Positions 1 to 7,956 of a stretch of DNA of 64,000 nucleotides are shown one piece after another (position 1 is the first letter of the stretch; each line of letters opens with the position of its first letter). The notes under the pieces were generated by a model. The model searched no databases, was not told where the DNA came from, and worked only from the letters and a program-made list of their open reading frames with translations. Source of the stretch: an uncultured Porphyromonadaceae bacterium (GTDB lineage: Bacteria > Bacteroidota > Bacteroidia > Bacteroidales > Muribaculaceae); NCBI GenBank assembly GCA_947649495.1, contig CANSRU010000002.1:122337-186336 (forward strand), read 5' to 3'. The position numbers and the translations under genes were made by a program.

Positions 1-312
1 TATGTCGGTGCGCAGGAACGCCACATTGGGCAGCGAAAGCATGCGGGCCTCCTTGGCTCCGGTCCACATGCGGGCGCCTTTTATATCAATGCCTATATAA
101 TTGCGGTCGGGAAAAGCCTTTGCCAAGCCTACAGTGTACTCGCCTTTGCCACAGCCCAGCTCAAGCACTATCGGATTGTCGTTGTGGAAAAAATCGGAGT
201 GCCAGCGACCCTTCATCGGGAATCCCTCCTTCTGAAGCTCGGCCCAGGGATATTGAAACACAAAGTCAATCTCCTCCATCTCCTTAAATTTCTTTAGCTT
301 GTTCTTTCCCAT
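1..312 (-). CDS. trmB: tRNA (guanine-N7-)-methyltransferase TrmB, N-terminal part (cut by window edge)
   Basis: TrmB methylates N7 of G46 in the variable loop of tRNA using S-adenosylmethionine. The first 104 codons are visible; the rest lies left of the window. The start is [12 protein letters not shown], followed by a segment resembling the family's [14 protein letters not shown] stretch and the SAM-binding motif [10 protein letters not shown] at about residues 51-59, then IGIDIKG at 73-79, which carries the acidic residue expected to bind the SAM ribose. The gene is divergent from rbfA. Its upstream region carries a CAAAGTTA site (TAACTTTG on this strand) that fits a Bacteroidales -7 element. 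The family call rests on motif I plus the characteristic N-terminus and is firm despite truncation. Confidence 0.9.
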   Translation of the reverse strand, partial: MGKNKLKKFKEMEEIDFVFQYPWAELQKEGFPMKGRWHSDFFHNDNPIVLELGCGKGEYTVGLAKAFPDRNYIGIDIKGARMWTGAKEARMLSLPNVAFLRTDI

Positions 313-335
313 ATATGGTTATGTATTGTTTGGTG

Positions 336-374
336 CAAAGTTACACAGATTTCGGCAAATTCTGCGTAACTTTG
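336..374. promoter_or_regulatory. Inverted repeat holding opposed -7 elements between trmB and rbfA
   Basis: Arms caaagttacacaga (336-349) and tctgcgtaactttg (361-374) are inverted copies with one mismatch in 14, separated by 11 bp. Each arm ends in TAACTTTG read outward, the Bacteroidales -7 consensus TAnnTTTG. This suggests divergent promoters for trmB (minus) and rbfA (plus). No matching TTTG -33 element sits 19-21 bp away on either side, so an operator or a hairpin remains possible. Confidence 0.45.
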
Positions 375-441
375 TGAGCCAATAGCCGTTTCCCGATGTT
401 ATAATTTGGAAATGTCTAATCAATAAAAAATATAAACGATT

Positions 442-825
442 ATGGAAAGTACCCGTCAGGCCAAGATAGCCAGATTGCTTCAGAAAGAACTGAGTGAGAT
501 ATTCCGTCGCCAGACGGCCAAGACCCACGGTGTGCTCGTGTCGGTAAGCGCCGTGAGGGTGTCGCCCGATTTGAGTATTGCACGCGCATATCTGTCGGTA
601 TTTCCCTCGGCTAAAGCCCAGGAGATGATAGAGAGCATAAACAAGAGTGCCAAAACCATCCGTTACGAACTTGCGCAGATTGTGCGTCATCAGTTGAGGA
701 AAACTCCTGAGCTGGCATTCTATCTCGACGATTCGCTCGACTATATAGAAAACATTGACAATCTGCTCGGAGCCGATGCCAAGGCTCATCCTCAGACTCC
801 CGATACTGCCGGAACTGAAGAGTAA
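442..825 (+). CDS. rbfA: Ribosome-binding factor A
   Basis: RbfA is a small KH-fold assembly factor that binds the 30S subunit near 16S rRNA helix 1 and helps late maturation. At 127 aa it has the usual family length. Visible features are the conserved start (STRQAKIARLLQKELSEIF), a central ISVSAVRVSPDLSIARAYLSVF-like strand pair and the C-terminal FYLDDSLDYIENIDNLL segment, which matches the family's conserved D-S-x-x-x-x-x-x-I block. A short acidic tail follows. The LolC/E-type permease begins 35 bp downstream and is probably co-transcribed, an arrangement I recall from other Bacteroidales. Confidence 0.95.
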   Translation: MESTRQAKIARLLQKELSEIFRRQTAKTHGVLVSVSAVRVSPDLSIARAYLSVFPSAKAQEMIESINKSAKTIRYELAQIVRHQLRKTPELAFYLDDSLDYIENIDNLLGADAKAHPQTPDTAGTEE

Positions 826-860
826 GCTCCATCCACCACAGGTTCTCATCATTATCACGT

Positions 861-2081
861 ATGCTCACACTCCGCATAGCCCTGCGCTATCTTTTTTCAA
901 AAAAGAGTCATAATGCGGTCAATGTCATTTCGGTCATATCCATGGCCGGTGTGGCGGTGGCCACCATGGCTATGGTGTGTGTGCTGTCGGTGTTCAACGG
1001 TTTTGCCGATCTGGCCTATGGCAGGCTGTCGATGGTTGACCCTCAGATAAAGATAGAGCCTGTGTCGGGCAAGGTGATTGCCAATGGCGACTCCATAGCC
1101 GGTATAGTGTCATCTTTACCTTCTGTGGCAAAAGCTGTGGCTACGGTGAGCGATCAGGCTCTTGCCATGTTCGGCAACCGTCAGATGGCGGTAACCATCC
1201 ATGGTGTTCCCGAAGGATATGCCGGAGTGACTGATGTGGAGCGGGCGGTAATCGACGGTATGTATCTGCTTGACGATGGCGAGCGGCTTTATGCCACATT
1301 GAGCGTAGGGGTGGCCATACGCCTCGGTGTTAGGCCCGGTATGGAACGTGAAATGGCTCTGTATGTGCCACGCAGGGTGGGAAACATCAATCCCGCAAAT
1401 CCCATGGCTGCATTTCGTGCCGATTCGCTGACGGTGGCTGCCGTCTATGAAGTGGAGGAGAGCGACCACGATGCATCGACCGTACTGGTACCGGTGGAGG
1501 TGGCAAGAAATCTGCTCGATTACACCACCGAATCATCGGCCGTGGAGGTGGCTCTTATCCCCGGAGCCGATGAGAAGCAGGCTGTTGAAGAGTTACGTTC
1601 TTTGCTCGGGCCTGATTTCGTTGTGAAAAATCGTCTTGAGCAGGAAAGCAGCTCCTTCAAGATGATATCCGTGGAGAAATGGATTACCTTCGTTATGCTC
1701 GCTTTTATTTTGGTAATCGCTTCATTTAACGTCATATCCACCTTGTCGATGCTTATAATAGAGAAATCCGACAATATGTTGACATTGCGGTCGCTTGGCG
1801 CTACAGCAGCCATGGTGCGTGGAATTTTCATGTGGGAAGGGTGGCTTGTGTCCATGGTCGGTGGGCTGTCGGGCATTGTGCTCGGAGTGGTTCTATGTCT
1901 GGCACAACAATATGGTGGTTTTATCAAACTTGGCGGCGATCCTTCGCAGCTGTCCATCTCGGAATATCCGGTGCGTGTGGCTTTTCCCGACCTGCTGGCT
2001 GTCATAGCAGTGGTGGTGGTCGTGGGACTGGTGATCAGTATGGTCACCGCATGTTTCGCTACATCGGGAAAACGCAAATAG
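861..2081 (+). CDS. LolC/LolE-type ABC transporter permease (FtsX-like)
   Basis: Inner-membrane permease of the lipoprotein-releasing (Lol) or MacB/FtsX type, 406 aa. The N-terminus (RIALRYLFSKKSHNAVN, then ISVISMAGVAVATMAMVCVL) is typical of LolC/LolE. One membrane segment lies at about residues 21-43, a large periplasmic MacB-like core domain follows, and three further segments lie near 272-295, 325-347 and 375-397. No LolD-type ATPase or periplasmic partner is adjacent, so the partner must be encoded elsewhere. The role in moving lipoproteins to the outer membrane is inferred from family; a MacB-like export role cannot be excluded. Confidence 0.85.
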   Translation: MLTLRIALRYLFSKKSHNAVNVISVISMAGVAVATMAMVCVLSVFNGFADLAYGRLSMVDPQIKIEPVSGKVIANGDSIAGIVSSLPSVAKAVATVSDQALAMFGNRQMAVTIHGVPEGYAGVTDVERAVIDGMYLLDDGERLYATLSVGVAIRLGVRPGMEREMALYVPRRVGNINPANPMAAFRADSLTVAAVYEVEESDHDASTVLVPVEVARNLLDYTTESSAVEVALIPGADEKQAVEELRSLLGPDFVVKNRLEQESSSFKMISVEKWITFVMLAFILVIASFNVISTLSMLIIEKSDNMLTLRSLGATAAMVRGIFMWEGWLVSMVGGLSGIVLGVVLCLAQQYGGFIKLGGDPSQLSISEYPVRVAFPDLLAVIAVVVVVGLVISMVTACFATSGKRK

Positions 2082-2093
2082 TGTGAATTTACC

Positions 2094-2123
2094 TTTGCCC
2101 GGTGTCCTGATATGTTATCTTTG
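2094..2123 (+). promoter_or_regulatory. Bacteroidales-type promoter for the SPFH gene
   Basis: TTTG at 2094-2097, an 18-bp spacer, then TATCTTTG at 2116-2123 match the TTTG / TAnnTTTG consensus of the Bacteroidales primary sigma factor. The spacer is slightly shorter than the usual 19-21 bp. The start of the SPFH gene lies about 75 bp downstream. Confidence 0.6.
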
Positions 2124-2198
2124 CATCAGGACGGCAGATAGAGTTTGGATTTATGTGGGCTAATGGCTATATTTGTGGAAACCAAAAATTACAGGATT

Positions 2199-3119
2199 AT
2201 GAAAAATGAAGAATATGAATACGGCGGCTTGCTGGTCAACGGCTTTGTAATGCTGTTCTTTACATTCGTGCTGATACCGGCTCTTATCATCCTTTGCGTG
2301 GTGGTAGGTGGAGAGGACAATATGTGGCTCTCGGCCGGTGGATCTGTTATTGGCGGCATACTCTTTATAATGGGTTGCGTGGGTTATTTCACCCAGGAGC
2401 CTAACGAGGCACGTGTAATGATATTCTTCGGAAAGTACAAAGGCACATGCCGCAGGGTTGGTTACTTCTGGACAAACCCGTTTATGACCCGTCGCAAGCT
2501 GTCGCTCCGCATACGCAACATGGATATCGAGCCGATAAAGGTCAACGACAAGGTGGGCAATCCGGTGCTGATAGGCATGGTGCTCGTATGGCGCATTAAG
2601 GATACGTATCGTGCGGTGTTTGACATAGACTCGGCTTCGCTCGGTGCCACCGGTACGTCAGTGAGCAGTGCTGCACTGCAGAATTTCGTGCGCATACAAA
2701 GCGATGCGGCTCTTCGCGAGGTTACCGGACATTATGCTTACGACCAATCGGGAACAGACAACGATGAACTCACTTTGCGCGATGGAGGCGATGAGATAAA
2801 CGAACTGCTGGAACGTAAAATCAACGACCGTCTGGCCATGGCCGGTATGGAAGTGGTGGAAGCGCGCCTCAACTATTTGGCCTACGCCCCCGAAATCGCT
2901 GCCGTCATGCTGCGCCGTCAGCAGGCCGCCGCTATAATCTCGGCACGCGAGAAGATAGTGGAGGGTGCGGTAAGCATGGTCGATATGGCCCTTAAGCGTA
3001 TCGAGAGCGACGGTGTGGTGAAGCTTGACGAGGACCGTAAGGCCGCTATGGTGAGCAATCTGCTCGTGGTGCTTTGCGCCGACGAGCCCGCACAGCCTGT
3101 GCTGAATACCGGCAACTGA
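2199..3119 (+). CDS. SPFH/Band 7 domain membrane protein
   Basis: 306 aa with two hydrophobic segments at about residues 11-32 and 41-63, then an SPFH (stomatin/prohibitin/flotillin) domain beginning with EARVMIFFGKYKGTCRRVGYFW and running to the EARLNYLAYAPEIAAVMLRRQQA helix. The last part is a helical tail (AREKIVEGAVSMVDMALKRI). Such proteins scaffold membrane microdomains or regulate membrane proteases; the specific role here is unknown. I chose the ATG giving MKNEEYEYGG rather than an in-frame ATG 18 codons upstream, because homologues start near the first membrane segment and the promoter leaves a sensible leader. pyrH follows after 31 bp and may be read through from here. Confidence 0.82.
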   Translation: MKNEEYEYGGLLVNGFVMLFFTFVLIPALIILCVVVGGEDNMWLSAGGSVIGGILFIMGCVGYFTQEPNEARVMIFFGKYKGTCRRVGYFWTNPFMTRRKLSLRIRNMDIEPIKVNDKVGNPVLIGMVLVWRIKDTYRAVFDIDSASLGATGTSVSSAALQNFVRIQSDAALREVTGHYAYDQSGTDNDELTLRDGGDEINELLERKINDRLAMAGMEVVEARLNYLAYAPEIAAVMLRRQQAAAIISAREKIVEGAVSMVDMALKRIESDGVVKLDEDRKAAMVSNLLVVLCADEPAQPVLNTGN

Positions 3120-3150
3120 AAATTAGTATAACATACACATTAAAATATAT

Positions 3151-3861
3151 ATGAATCCGAAATATAAAAGAGTGCTTCTGAAATTGAGTGGTGAATCGCT
3201 CATGGGGCATCAGGGTTACGGCATAGACCGCGTGCGTCTTGACGAGTATGCATCACAGATAGCCGAAATAGTGCGCCTCGGTGTGGAGGTTGGCATTGTG
3301 ATAGGCGGTGGCAATATATTCCGTGGTCTTCAAGGTGCGGCCAAAGGTTTCGACCGGGTTAAGGGCGACCAGATGGGCATGCTTGCCACAACCATCAATT
3401 CGTTGGCTCTCAGTTCGGCTCTTGAGGCTATCGGGCAGCCGGCCAAGGTGTTCACCGCCATAAATATGTTCCCTATCGGTGAGCAATACTCCAACCGCAA
3501 GGCAATCGAGGCTATAACTTCAGGTACCGTGGCGATAATGGCAGGTGGTACCGGCAACCCTTTCTTTACGACCGATACAGGCAGTGCACTGCGTGGTATA
3601 GAGATATGTGCTGATGTGATGCTCAAGGGTACCCGTATAGACGGTGTTTACACGGCCGACCCCGAAAAAGATTCCACAGCAGTGAAGTTCGACAAGATAT
3701 CCTATGCCGAGGTTCTCAACCGGGGTTTGAAGGTGATGGACCTCACGGCTACAGCATTGTGCAAGGAAAACGGACTGCCAATAGTGGTGTTTGATATGGA
3801 CACTCCCGGCAATCTGGCCAAGGTTATAGCCGGTGAGCCTATAGGCACATTAGTATATTAA
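3151..3861 (+). CDS. pyrH: UMP kinase
   Basis: PyrH phosphorylates UMP to UDP with ATP in pyrimidine nucleotide synthesis, as a cytosolic hexamer of the amino-acid-kinase fold. At 236 aa it has standard length. Visible motifs are the phosphate-binding KLSGESLMG near residue 10, IGGGNIFRG near 50, the DQMGMLATTINSLAL helix, and the nucleotide-binding loop with GTGNPFFTTDTGSALR. The late motif GVYTADPEKD is also present. frr follows 18 bp downstream, the conserved pyrH-frr pair linking nucleotide supply and translation. Confidence 0.97.
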   Translation: MNPKYKRVLLKLSGESLMGHQGYGIDRVRLDEYASQIAEIVRLGVEVGIVIGGGNIFRGLQGAAKGFDRVKGDQMGMLATTINSLALSSALEAIGQPAKVFTAINMFPIGEQYSNRKAIEAITSGTVAIMAGGTGNPFFTTDTGSALRGIEICADVMLKGTRIDGVYTADPEKDSTAVKFDKISYAEVLNRGLKVMDLTATALCKENGLPIVVFDMDTPGNLAKVIAGEPIGTLVY

Positions 3862-3879
3862 TTAAAAATCAATTATATC

Positions 3880-4437
3880 ATGGACGTAAACGATTATTTG
3901 AATCCAGCCGAAGAGAAGATGGAACTGGCTGTGGCATACCTCGATGAGGCTTTGGCACACATTCGTGCCGGTAAGGCCAACCCTAAGATCATCGACGGCA
4001 TACGTGTGGAATATTACGGCAGTGCCGTTCCTATCTCCAATGTGGCCAATGTTTCTGTGCCAGATGCCCGTACAATCGCCATAACTCCTTGGGAAAAAGC
4101 TATGTTCCGCGAGATTGAGAAGGCAATAATCAATTCTGAACTTGGCATAACCCCCGAAAACAACGGTGAGGTGATACGTCTTTCCATTCCGCCTCTCACC
4201 GAGGAGCGCCGTAAGGCTTTGGTCAAGCAGTCGAAGGCTGAAGCCGAGACCGCCAAAGTGTCTGTGCGCAATGCCCGCCGCGATGCTATAGATGGATTGA
4301 AAAAAGCCGTTAAGCAGGGCATGCCCGAGGATGTTGAGAAAGATGCCGAAGCTACAGCCCAGAAACTTCACGACAAGTATCTGAAGAAAATCGACGACCT
4401 TTTTGCTGCAAAGGAAAAGGAAATCCTGACAGTGTAA
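3880..4437 (+). CDS. frr: Ribosome recycling factor
   Basis: RRF acts with EF-G to split the post-termination ribosome. The 185-aa length is standard. The three-helix bundle is evident from the N-terminal helix ([26 protein letters not shown]), the small second domain with the conserved G-S-x-x-P-I-x-x-x-A-x-V stretch, and the C-terminal helices containing [15 protein letters not shown] and VRNARRDA. The conserved PWE(K) segment ([16 protein letters not shown]) is present. A strong bidirectional terminator starts 3 bp after the stop, ending the pyrH-frr unit. Confidence 0.97.
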   Translation: MDVNDYLNPAEEKMELAVAYLDEALAHIRAGKANPKIIDGIRVEYYGSAVPISNVANVSVPDARTIAITPWEKAMFREIEKAIINSELGITPENNGEVIRLSIPPLTEERRKALVKQSKAEAETAKVSVRNARRDAIDGLKKAVKQGMPEDVEKDAEATAQKLHDKYLKKIDDLFAAKEKEILTV

Positions 4438-4440
4438 CGT

Positions 4441-4477
4441 AAAAAACATGGGGCTGCACCGCAGCCCCATGTTTTTT
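4441..4477. terminator. Bidirectional intrinsic terminator between frr and the converging guanylyltransferase gene
   Basis: A perfect 17-bp stem (aaaaaacatggggctgc with its complement) around a 3-nt loop. A-run on the left and T-run on the right make it functional for both convergent transcripts. Confidence 0.92.
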
Positions 4478-4495
4478 ATCTCTCGATGTGTATTT

Positions 4496-5578
4496 TTACA
4501 TGAACCGTTCGTTGAATCGTTCCTTCACATCGTTTGCCATCTGTTTTATTTTCTGCTCCTCATCTTTGGGGCAGATCAGCAGCACATCGCCGGCATCGGC
4601 CACTATAAAGTCGGTGAGTCCTGACACAACCACTAATTTATCGTCGGGAGCCATGAATATGTTGCCCGATGAGTTGTAGGCTATCACATTGCATTTCTGG
4701 GTCACATTGCCTGTGATGTTCTTAGGCGAATTATCGTAGAGCGAGCCCCATGTGCCGAGGTCGTTCCAATTGAAATCCACACACTCCACATAGACGTTGG
4801 ATGCCTTTTCCATCACCGCGAAGTCTATCGATATCGACGGGCATGCCGGAAACTGGCGGTTGATGAAATCCATCTCACGGTCGGTGCCGAAATCATCGGT
4901 TCCCTTGTCAAACTCACATGCCAAGTCGGGGGCATACTTATGAAGAGCCTCCTTTATGGCTGTGGCTGTCCAGAGGAATATGCCGGCATTCCAGAAAAAT
5001 TCGCCAGAGTCCACAAACACCTGTGCGAGCTCCAGGTCCGGTTTCTCGGTAAAGGTCTTTACCTTGAGCAATCCGGGTTCCACCTCGTCGCCTATCTGTA
5101 TATAGCCATAGCCGGTTTCAGGGCGGGTAGGATTGATACCGAGAGTCAGAAGTGCATCGTGGGTCTCCACGAAGTCGAATCCGCGCAGCACACATTGTTC
5201 AAATATATGTTCACGCGTAATCAGATGGTCGCTCGGGGTCACTATCATTGATGCCTGCGGGTCGCGTGCCGCAATGTGGTAGGCGGCCCAGGCTATGCAG
5301 GGGGCGGTGTTGCGGCGGTCAGGTTCAAGAAGAATCTGGCTGTCGTCGAGGTCGGGAAGTTGCTCCTTGACCAGCGATGCGTAGCGGCTGTTGGTTATCA
5401 CGAGTATATTCTCGCGCGAAACCACCGGAAGGATACGGTCGTAGCACATCTGAAGCATGGAGCGCCCGGTACCGAAAAAGTCTATGAATTGTTTGGGCAT
5501 ATCAGTGCGGCTGTAGGGCCAGAACCGGCTGCCTATTCCTCCGCACATTATCACACAGTATCTATGGTTGCTGCTCAT
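4496..5578 (-). CDS. Mannose-1-phosphate guanylyltransferase
   Basis: 360-aa sugar-nucleotide transferase making GDP-mannose from mannose-1-phosphate and GTP, feeding GDP-fucose and glycan synthesis. The signature CGGIGSRFWPYSRTDMPKQF at the N-terminus is the G-G-x-G-x-R-x-W-P-x-S-R and P-K-Q-F nucleotide-binding block of the ManC/RfbM family. The later stretches TPSDHLI, NPTRPETGYGYI, FTEKPD and WNAGIFLW are all family hallmarks. There is no C-terminal isomerase domain, so it is monofunctional. I chose the ATG giving MSSNHRYCVIMCGG; upstream in-frame codons run into the intergenic region shared with panB and have no family similarity. It is divergent from panB and converges on frr. Confidence 0.93.
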   Translation of the reverse strand: MSSNHRYCVIMCGGIGSRFWPYSRTDMPKQFIDFFGTGRSMLQMCYDRILPVVSRENILVITNSRYASLVKEQLPDLDDSQILLEPDRRNTAPCIAWAAYHIAARDPQASMIVTPSDHLITREHIFEQCVLRGFDFVETHDALLTLGINPTRPETGYGYIQIGDEVEPGLLKVKTFTEKPDLELAQVFVDSGEFFWNAGIFLWTATAIKEALHKYAPDLACEFDKGTDDFGTDREMDFINRQFPACPSISIDFAVMEKASNVYVECVDFNWNDLGTWGSLYDNSPKNITGNVTQKCNVIAYNSSGNIFMAPDDKLVVVSGLTDFIVADAGDVLLICPKDEEQKIKQMANDVKERFNERFM

Positions 5579-5667
5579 ATATGTTTTTAGGTTACGGCCA
5601 TTAAACCATGGCTTGGGAGCGCTAAGATATACAATAACTTTGAATAATCCTACAATAATAACCCTAT

Positions 5668-5699
5668 TTTGGGCTTGTGGAATATAGTTGCTAACTTTG
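5668..5699 (+). promoter_or_regulatory. Bacteroidales-type promoter for panB
   Basis: TTTG at 5668-5671, a 20-bp spacer and TAACTTTG at 5692-5699 match the consensus closely; the panB ATG is 48 bp further on. A second TAACTTTG at 5635-5642, with TTG 19 bp upstream, could be an additional upstream promoter on the same strand. Confidence 0.75.
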
Positions 5700-5747
5700 C
5701 GGCTCAATTAATAAAAAGAGAAAACAACCTACTTAAAAGTTATAAAG

Positions 5748-6569
5748 ATGTCGACTTACAACGAAAATGCACGTCCACGTATCACTGTGACCCGTCTGCA
5801 GGATATGAAACGCAAAGGTGAGAAGATAGCATGTCTTACCGCCTACGATTATACTATGGCGCAGATAGTCGATGCCGCCGGTGTCGATTTTATCCTTGTG
5901 GGCGATTCGGCCGCTAATGTGATGATGGGCTACGATACCACGCTCCCTATCACTCTCGACGACATGATAACATACGCCAAGGGCGTGACCCGTGGTGCGC
6001 AGCATGCGCTGGTGGTGGTGGACATGCCTTTCGGCTATTATCAGGGATGTCCTGACATTGCTTTAGCTTCGGCTGTCCGCATAATGAAGGAAACAGGTGC
6101 GTCGGCTGTAAAGATGGAAGGTGGAAGCGAGATTCGTGAATCCATTGAAAAAATTCTTTCCGCAGGCATACCGGTATGCGGTCATCTCGGACTCACACCG
6201 CAGTCAGTCAATAAATTTGGTGGCTATGGAGTGCGTGCCAAGGAGGATGCCGAAGCTGAGTGTCTGCTTTCCGATGCCCGGATGCTTGAGCAGCTCGGAT
6301 GCTTCGCCATAGTGCTTGAGAAGATTCCGGCGGCTTTGGCTGCAAAGGTGGCGCAGGCGGTAAGTATTCCTGTTATCGGAATCGGTGCCGGAGCCGATGT
6401 CGACGGACAGATTCTCGTGGTGCAGGATATGCTCGGAATGAACCGCGGTTTCTCCCCCAAGTTCATGCGCCGTTATGCCGATATGGCCGATTTGATGGAA
6501 ACTGCCCTCGGCCGCTATGTTTCAGATGTGAAGGCGGTGGATTTCCCCAACGAATCTGAACGATATTGA
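5748..6569 (+). CDS. panB: 3-methyl-2-oxobutanoate hydroxymethyltransferase
   Basis: PanB transfers a hydroxymethyl group from methylene-tetrahydrofolate to alpha-ketoisovalerate, giving ketopantoate, the first committed step to pantothenate and coenzyme A. The 273-aa length is normal. Visible motifs are LTAYDYTMAQIVDAAGVD, the metal-binding VGDSAANVMMGYDTTLPIT, the VVDMPFGYYQ strand, VKMEGG with the substrate-contact lysine, and PVCGHLGLTPQSVNKFGGY. IPVIGIGAGADVDGQILV near the C-terminus is also characteristic. No other pantothenate gene is adjacent. The MATE transporter overlaps its last 4 bp, implying translational coupling. Confidence 0.96.
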   Translation: MSTYNENARPRITVTRLQDMKRKGEKIACLTAYDYTMAQIVDAAGVDFILVGDSAANVMMGYDTTLPITLDDMITYAKGVTRGAQHALVVVDMPFGYYQGCPDIALASAVRIMKETGASAVKMEGGSEIRESIEKILSAGIPVCGHLGLTPQSVNKFGGYGVRAKEDAEAECLLSDARMLEQLGCFAIVLEKIPAALAAKVAQAVSIPVIGIGAGADVDGQILVVQDMLGMNRGFSPKFMRRYADMADLMETALGRYVSDVKAVDFPNESERY

Positions 6570-7885
6570 ACAGCAATCTGTACATAAAGATAATACGCCT
6601 CGGGCTGCCCATATTGATTGGGCAGCTCGGGTCTATAGTGGTTGGGTTTGCTGATACTACCATGGTGGGCCATTATTCCACCGGTGCATTGGCCTCGGCA
6701 TCGTTTGTCAACAATCTTTTCAATGTTGCCGTGTTCGCATCGCTCGGTTTTTCCTATGGCATGACTCCATTGGTCGGTGCGCTCTTCTCGCAGAAACGTC
6801 ATGGTGAGATTGGAGCGCTTATGCGGTCGGCAATGGTGGTTAATCTGCTTTTCGCGCTCCTGCTCACTGTTATAATGGGAGTTATATATCTCAATCTCGA
6901 CCGCATGGGCCAACCGGAGGAACTGCTTCCTACCATACGCCCGTATTTCCTTATAGTTCTCTCCGGATTGGTTCCCCTAACACTCTTCAATGTGTTCGCG
7001 CAGTGGAGTTATGCCATAAACCGCACACGAATGCCCATGTGGATAGTTCTTGCGGCCAATGTTGTGAATATCGCGGGCAATTATCTGTTGATATATGGTA
7101 ATTTCGGCTGTCCCGAAATGGGGCTGAACGGCGCCGGGATAGCTACTCTCGCCGCACGTATTATATGCGCCGTGAGCATCATCGCTATTTTCTTTTTTCA
7201 TAAGCCGTACCGTTCATATCGCAATGGGTTTATTGAAGGGGAGGTGACGCGCCGAGCCGTGCGGCAGATTAATTTCACATCATGGCCCGTCTCGCTGCAG
7301 ATGGCTTTCGAATCAGGTTCATTCACCATGGCTGCTGTCATGGCGGGATGGATTGGAGCCATTCCGTTGGCTGCGTTTCAGGTGGTGGTGATTCTTGGCA
7401 CCCTTGGATTCTGTGTCTACTATAGTGTGGCAGCCGCGGTGTCTGTTCTTGTTTCCAATGCTGCCGGATTGTGCGACCGTATGCTGATGCGGCGCACGGC
7501 ATTTGCCGGATACCGCATTCTGCTTGTTCTGGCCACTGCATCGTCGGCGCTGTTTATTTTCGCCGGTGCCGATATTATACCTGTATTTACCACTGATCCG
7601 GCCGTTATAGCCACAGCGCTTACGCTTATTGTCCCGCTCGTTCTCTACCAGTACGGCGATGCCACACAGATTACCTTTGCCAACGCTCTCCGGGGCACCT
7701 CCAATGTGATGCCGATGCTGTGGATATCATTCGTAAGCTACGTCGTGTTCGGCATTCCGGCCACCTGGTTGCTCGGCTTTCCGTGCGGCATGGGAATATA
7801 TGGTATAATACTCAGCTTCTCGGTGAGCCTTTTCATTGCAGCCGCGCTATTTCTGTACTACTTCTTGCGCACGACACGCAAGTAA
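6566..7885 (+). CDS. MATE-family multidrug/sodium antiporter
   Basis: 439-aa integral membrane protein with about 12 hydrophobic segments and the MATE/NorM-type repeat. The first half has GLPILIGQLGSIVVGFADTTMVGHYSTGALASASFVNNLF, which is the family's helix 1-2 region, and the second half repeats the pattern (MAFESGSFTMAAVMAGWIGAIPLAAFQVV). Family members export cationic drugs or other compounds against Na+ or H+. The start appears to be TTG, giving MNSNLYIKIIRLGLPIL; its bases overlap the panB stop as TTGA. The next in-frame ATG would remove the first membrane helix. Substrate is unknown. Confidence 0.88.
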   Translation: MNSNLYIKIIRLGLPILIGQLGSIVVGFADTTMVGHYSTGALASASFVNNLFNVAVFASLGFSYGMTPLVGALFSQKRHGEIGALMRSAMVVNLLFALLLTVIMGVIYLNLDRMGQPEELLPTIRPYFLIVLSGLVPLTLFNVFAQWSYAINRTRMPMWIVLAANVVNIAGNYLLIYGNFGCPEMGLNGAGIATLAARIICAVSIIAIFFFHKPYRSYRNGFIEGEVTRRAVRQINFTSWPVSLQMAFESGSFTMAAVMAGWIGAIPLAAFQVVVILGTLGFCVYYSVAAAVSVLVSNAAGLCDRMLMRRTAFAGYRILLVLATASSALFIFAGADIIPVFTTDPAVIATALTLIVPLVLYQYGDATQITFANALRGTSNVMPMLWISFVSYVVFGIPATWLLGFPCGMGIYGIILSFSVSLFIAAALFLYYFLRTTRK

Positions 7886-7897
7886 TCCGGATGAAAG

Positions 7898-7930
7898 TGT
7901 GTCAAAAACCACAATTATTTGGTACATTTG
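7898..7930 (+). promoter_or_regulatory. Probable promoter for nadB
   Basis: TACATTTG at 7923-7930 fits the -7 consensus. The -33 element is weak: TGTG at 7898-7901, spaced 21 bp. The nadB ATG lies 26 bp beyond the -7 element, leaving a short leader. Confidence 0.5.
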
Positions 7931-7956
7931 TGGCGGTATCCTAATGTATTTGGACT

